Assembly: GCA_022563625.1 (NCBI GenBank)
Contig: JADFNA010000091.1
Span: 1-6,778 of the forward strand
Origin: Candidatus Zixiibacteriota bacterium
GTDB taxonomy: Bacteria > Zixibacteria > MSB-5A5 > GN15 > JACZUZ01
Direction: 5' to 3'
DNA: 6,778 nt
A program made the position numbers and the translations under genes. Shown piece after piece: positions 4,003 to 6,778 of this stretch. The notes under the pieces were generated by a model. The model had not been told where the DNA came from. It did not search any database and saw only the letters and a list, made by a program, of their open reading frames with translations. The number at the start of each line of letters is the position of its first letter. Position 1 is the stretch's first letter.

Positions 4003-6778
4003 ATGTCTAATAAATTGTTAACTGGCGCACTTACTCTGAGCATTCTGCTTATGAGTAGCGCCACTGTCTACTCCGCCGTACCCGATCAGCGTGTGCCTGT
4101 GCTGGATCCATCGGAAAATCCAAATGCCCCGTTATTCGGGCAAGAGGATGCCCAGTTGATCGCCCAGCCGCCCGCAGATGGGTTCCGACGAATTGCCAAT
4201 ACGGAATTTGTTGATCCTACGGGGATAGACCTCACACGTAACAGCGTGCCTACCTTTGTTTGTTCTGAAACTTTTAATCTTGGCAGCATTACCGCCGGTT
4301 TTTCTTTCAGAAACGTTGGTCTTGATGTCGGTGTGATTGTTGAGTACGTTGGCAACCGGATTGATGTCGAAAAGGGATTCCTGTGCTCCTTAACAGGATC
4401 TTGGTACCTCGTTTTTAACGTTGAGGGCGACATTGACGGTGAGTTCTCTGTCTGGACAGGCTCCGGCGGAATACCGACCACCAAGGTAGCCAGTCAGATC
4501 ATCAATTCGACAGCGCTGGTAGATCATGCATATAACTTCATTGATTGGTCATCGTTTGGCCTAACCTTCACCGACGATTTTTACCTCGTTTTCGGTTCGG
4601 TGATTGGGTCAGCGGTTGATGCTGGCGGTCCGAATACAGACCGTATTCAGATGATCGGTGATGCCAATGATCCTGGACAACCACCTCGAGTCGGCGTAAC
4701 TAATTCGACTGAAGTGGGAGGATGGTTTCAGAACTCAACATTCTGGATTACAGATTACAACTTCGGTATTGATGCCGTAGTCTGCTGTGAGGAAATCCCC
4801 TTTACCAATTGCATTTTGAACACCCATGCGGATTCACGTACGTTCATTTTCGGTCTCCCGAGTGGCACCAATTGCCGTAAAGGCTTCGCGGTGCGCTATG
4901 AGACCGGTGGATTTGATACCCTGCTGAACGCCGAGATTTCTTTGTCCGACCTCGCCGTAGGAATCGCTCCTGATGGCGAAGTTGTGATTGAGCTCCTCGG
5001 CGATGACGGCACGGGTGTCCCGGATCCGTCTAATTCACTGGTCGCCCCGATAACTGTTGGCGGGCCCGGCCTCGGAGCGGCTCTGTATCCGCTTGGCACT
5101 GAAGGGTGGATCGACTATCCCCTTGGCGGCTTGGTGCTGCCTCCGGGGACTAAGTATCACATTACTTGCCGCTGGACCGGACCTAGCTTTAATGCTACCG
5201 GTCAACGCACTGTTATGCGCGCCGATGACTTTCGGGTCGACTTCGGAAATGAAGGAGATCCTGAACTTTTCTCTTCGGTTTATTTCCCGGGCTCGCTAGC
5301 CGATCCGGCATACCCCTTGTGCGCTCCGATACCCGCCCCGGGCTGGCATAATTACTTTGCCACGTTCGGTATTAAACCTGACTTCATTATGGAAGTCTTT
5401 ACCTGCCGCGACGAGTTCATTGACTGTGAACTCGTTACGGACTACCTCGCAGTGGTCTTCCGCTCTGACTTTTTTGAAGATGAGCCATTCCCACAAGCCT
5501 TCGGCTCTTTTGCTGCTGGCGGCGACGAATGTCGGATTCAGACGATCAGAAGCCACACGCGTGGTTGGGCAGCTATTTCCGGCCTCCTCATTTCCATCTT
5601 CGATGATGCCGGTGGGGTGCCAGGTGTAGAACTTTTCAGTGAATTTGTCGATTCGAGTCAGTTCTTGCTTCCGGAGGGAAATCCTTCGGTTCACGGACTG
5701 GCTTCAACCGTAGATATCTTCCCGAACGGTGGTTTGGGTTTTTATGTCGTTGGGCCGTATCACATCGTGTTGACGCCCGGGTATGATATCCTGGACGCCA
5801 ACCCCGACGGTTTTTACTCATATCGACTTGACGATGGCAGGGCTGGGTCAGGGGCGACTGATCAATCTGGCATGTCATTTCAGGTGCCGGGCAATTGGTT
5901 CACTATTTCAGACATATTCGGTGGGCCGTTTAATATTGCCATCGACAACTTCCGTTGTTGCATCCCGTTCAACGAGCGCGTTTGCGACCCGGGCGAAGAC
6001 TGGCCGACATATCAGCATGACCAGGCCCGCACCGGCGCATCCCTTAATGCTCTTGGCGATGCCAACTGCAATCTGAACCGTGTCTGGAGCGCAAACTCCG
6101 ACCTATCTAACGGATTCAGCGGTTCTGTAATTGCCGGAAACATCGTTTACATCTCCGATGACGGCGGTTTTGACGCCCGCAACCTGGGGACCGGCGCATT
6201 GATCTGGGACCAGACCTTTGATCCCACAGTCAAAGCAGCCTTTAGCCTGGCCACGGGTGTTCGCACCCAGTTGACTGTCGCGTTTGTCCGTGCGGACACA
6301 GCGACGGGCGGCACATGGCCGGGCGGGCTGATGACCTTCCTGGGCACCGGACTGAACAAGTCCGTGGTGGCGGTTGACGCCCTGACGGGAGCGCATGTTT
6401 GGACTAACAAGACCGGCAATCCGTTCCCGGGTCTGCACCCGAACACGAACAACATCAAATGCATCGTCTATGACGATGGGGTTGGCGCTGACATCGTGAT
6501 TTACGCGGCGGGGCCAAAGGTTTACGCTGTTATAGCGCAAACCGGATTGCCGTGTCCTTTCTGGCCCGCTGCGGGCGCTGGCAATCCGTTTGTGATGGGT
6601 AATGACAACATCAACGCTATTTCAACTGACAACCTTGGCGCCGGTGACGGTCAAATCTATATTCCGACCTTCAGCGGAGCTGTCACGGCCAATGTCCACG
6701 CTCTGAATCGTTTCACCGGAGCGGAAATCTGGAATCTGCAAACCGTAGTCGGCAGTCCTTTCCTGGCCTCTGACGGCG
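4003..6778 (+). CDS. Large exported protein: three tandem beta modules plus PQQ-like propeller (5' part)
   Basis: The frame is open from ATG 4003 to the window end, 925 complete codons with no stop, so the C-terminus is missing. Residues 1-25 are a signal peptide: Lys4, a hydrophobic core, and a likely cut after VYSA. Three divergent modules follow at about 62-262, 267-468 and 472-653. Their sequence looks beta-rich, each with a Gly-x-Pro turn and a Trp-x19-Cys end. At 667 the motif WPTYQHDQARTG opens a PQQ-like beta-propeller of the kind found in BamB and quinoprotein-type repeats. Blade hallmarks ending in Gly-x-x-x-Trp are GALIW (731-735), GAHVW (796-800) and GAEIW (906-910), with a weaker TGLPCPFW near 847-854. 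Such propellers usually act as binding scaffolds in the periplasm or at the surface; no quinone-binding or enzymatic residues can be assigned. The many Cys residues suit an oxidising, extracytoplasmic place. A sorting or anchor domain may lie beyond the window. The specific function is unknown. Confidence 0.85.
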   Translation, partial: MSNKLLTGALTLSILLMSSATVYSAVPDQRVPVLDPSENPNAPLFGQEDAQLIAQPPADGFRRIANTEFVDPTGIDLTRNSVPTFVCSETFNLGSITAGFSFRNVGLDVGVIVEYVGNRIDVEKGFLCSLTGSWYLVFNVEGDIDGEFSVWTGSGGIPTTKVASQIINSTALVDHAYNFIDWSSFGLTFTDDFYLVFGSVIGSAVDAGGPNTDRIQMIGDANDPGQPPRVGVTNSTEVGGWFQNSTFWITDYNFGIDAVVCCEEIPFTNCILNTHADSRTFIFGLPSGTNCRKGFAVRYETGGFDTLLNAEISLSDLAVGIAPDGEVVIELLGDDGTGVPDPSNSLVAPITVGGPGLGAALYPLGTEGWIDYPLGGLVLPPGTKYHITCRWTGPSFNATGQRTVMRADDFRVDFGNEGDPELFSSVYFPGSLADPAYPLCAPIPAPGWHNYFATFGIKPDFIMEVFTCRDEFIDCELVTDYLAVVFRSDFFEDEPFPQAFGSFAAGGDECRIQTIRSHTRGWAAISGLLISIFDDAGGVPGVELFSEFVDSSQFLLPEGNPSVHGLASTVDIFPNGGLGFYVVGPYHIVLTPGYDILDANPDGFYSYRLDDGRAGSGATDQSGMSFQVPGNWFTISDIFGGPFNIAIDNFRCCIPFNERVCDPGEDWPTYQHDQARTGASLNALGDANCNLNRVWSANSDLSNGFSGSVIAGNIVYISDDGGFDARNLGTGALIWDQTFDPTVKAAFSLATGVRTQLTVAFVRADTATGGTWPGGLMTFLGTGLNKSVVAVDALTGAHVWTNKTGNPFPGLHPNTNNIKCIVYDDGVGADIVIYAAGPKVYAVIAQTGLPCPFWPAAGAGNPFVMGNDNINAISTDNLGAGDGQIYIPTFSGAVTANVHALNRFTGAEIWNLQTVVGSPFLASDG
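4186..5961 (+). repeat. Three tandem divergent protein modules in the exported protein
   Basis: Module 1 spans about residues 62-262, module 2 about 267-468 and module 3 about 472-653. Shared landmarks: a turn ending in Gly-Ile/Val-Pro (GIP 156-158, GVP 338-340, GVP 538-540), and a Trp (241, 448, 632) exactly 20 residues before a Cys (261, 468, 652). In modules 1 and 3 the Cys is doubled as CC. The residues between Trp and Cys alternate hydrophobic and polar, like closing beta strands (NFGIDAVVCC, DFIMEVFTC, NIAIDNFRCC). The DNA itself is not repetitive, so the duplications are old. I do not recognise the module by name; a jelly-roll-like beta-sandwich is an inference. Confidence 0.65.

Noticed and set aside
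4086..6540. Several antisense and alternate-frame open stretches inside the exported protein gene
   Set aside because: They lie within a continuous 925-codon frame with signal peptide, strong Shine-Dalgarno and recognisable domains, and have no features of their own.

Overview
The window comes from a bacterial chromosome, on a contig that cannot be placed by sequence alone. It has compact housekeeping genes, a strong AGGAGG ribosome binding site before one gene, and no intron-like structure. The long exported protein at the right end has repeated beta-rich modules followed by a PQQ-like propeller. That style is common in uncultured lineages of the FCB superphylum such as Zixibacteria, but this placement is inference and weak.

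Left part (1-2057, + strand): the 3' end of scpA, then scpB and a RluB/RsuA-family pseudouridine synthase, tightly packed and probably one operon. ScpA and ScpB are the kleisin and winged-helix partners of SMC in chromosome condensation. The pseudouridine synthase gene often travels with them. The scpA fragment carries an apparent one-base deletion near position 67 that breaks its reading frame.

Middle (2090-2863, - strand): a convergent gene for a membrane-anchored thermonuclease (SNase-like) protein. It has a very basic N-terminal arm, one transmembrane helix, a nuclease domain with all catalytic residues, and a C-terminal His/Cys domain that looks zinc-binding.

Region 2864-3530 has no credible gene. 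It is lower in GC than the flanks and contains several perfect DNA dyads, one of them next to a TTGACA hexamer. It is followed by a doubtful 152-codon reading frame (3531-3989), also low in GC, whose stop codon lies inside the next gene's ribosome binding site.

Right part (4003 to the window end, + strand): the start of a very large exported protein with more than 925 codons inside the window and no stop. A signal peptide is followed by three tandem divergent modules of about 180-205 residues. Each has a Gly-x-Pro motif and a Trp exactly 20 residues before a Cys. A PQQ-like beta-propeller then begins at a WPTYQHD motif and runs off the window. The triplicated module is the least-described element here.
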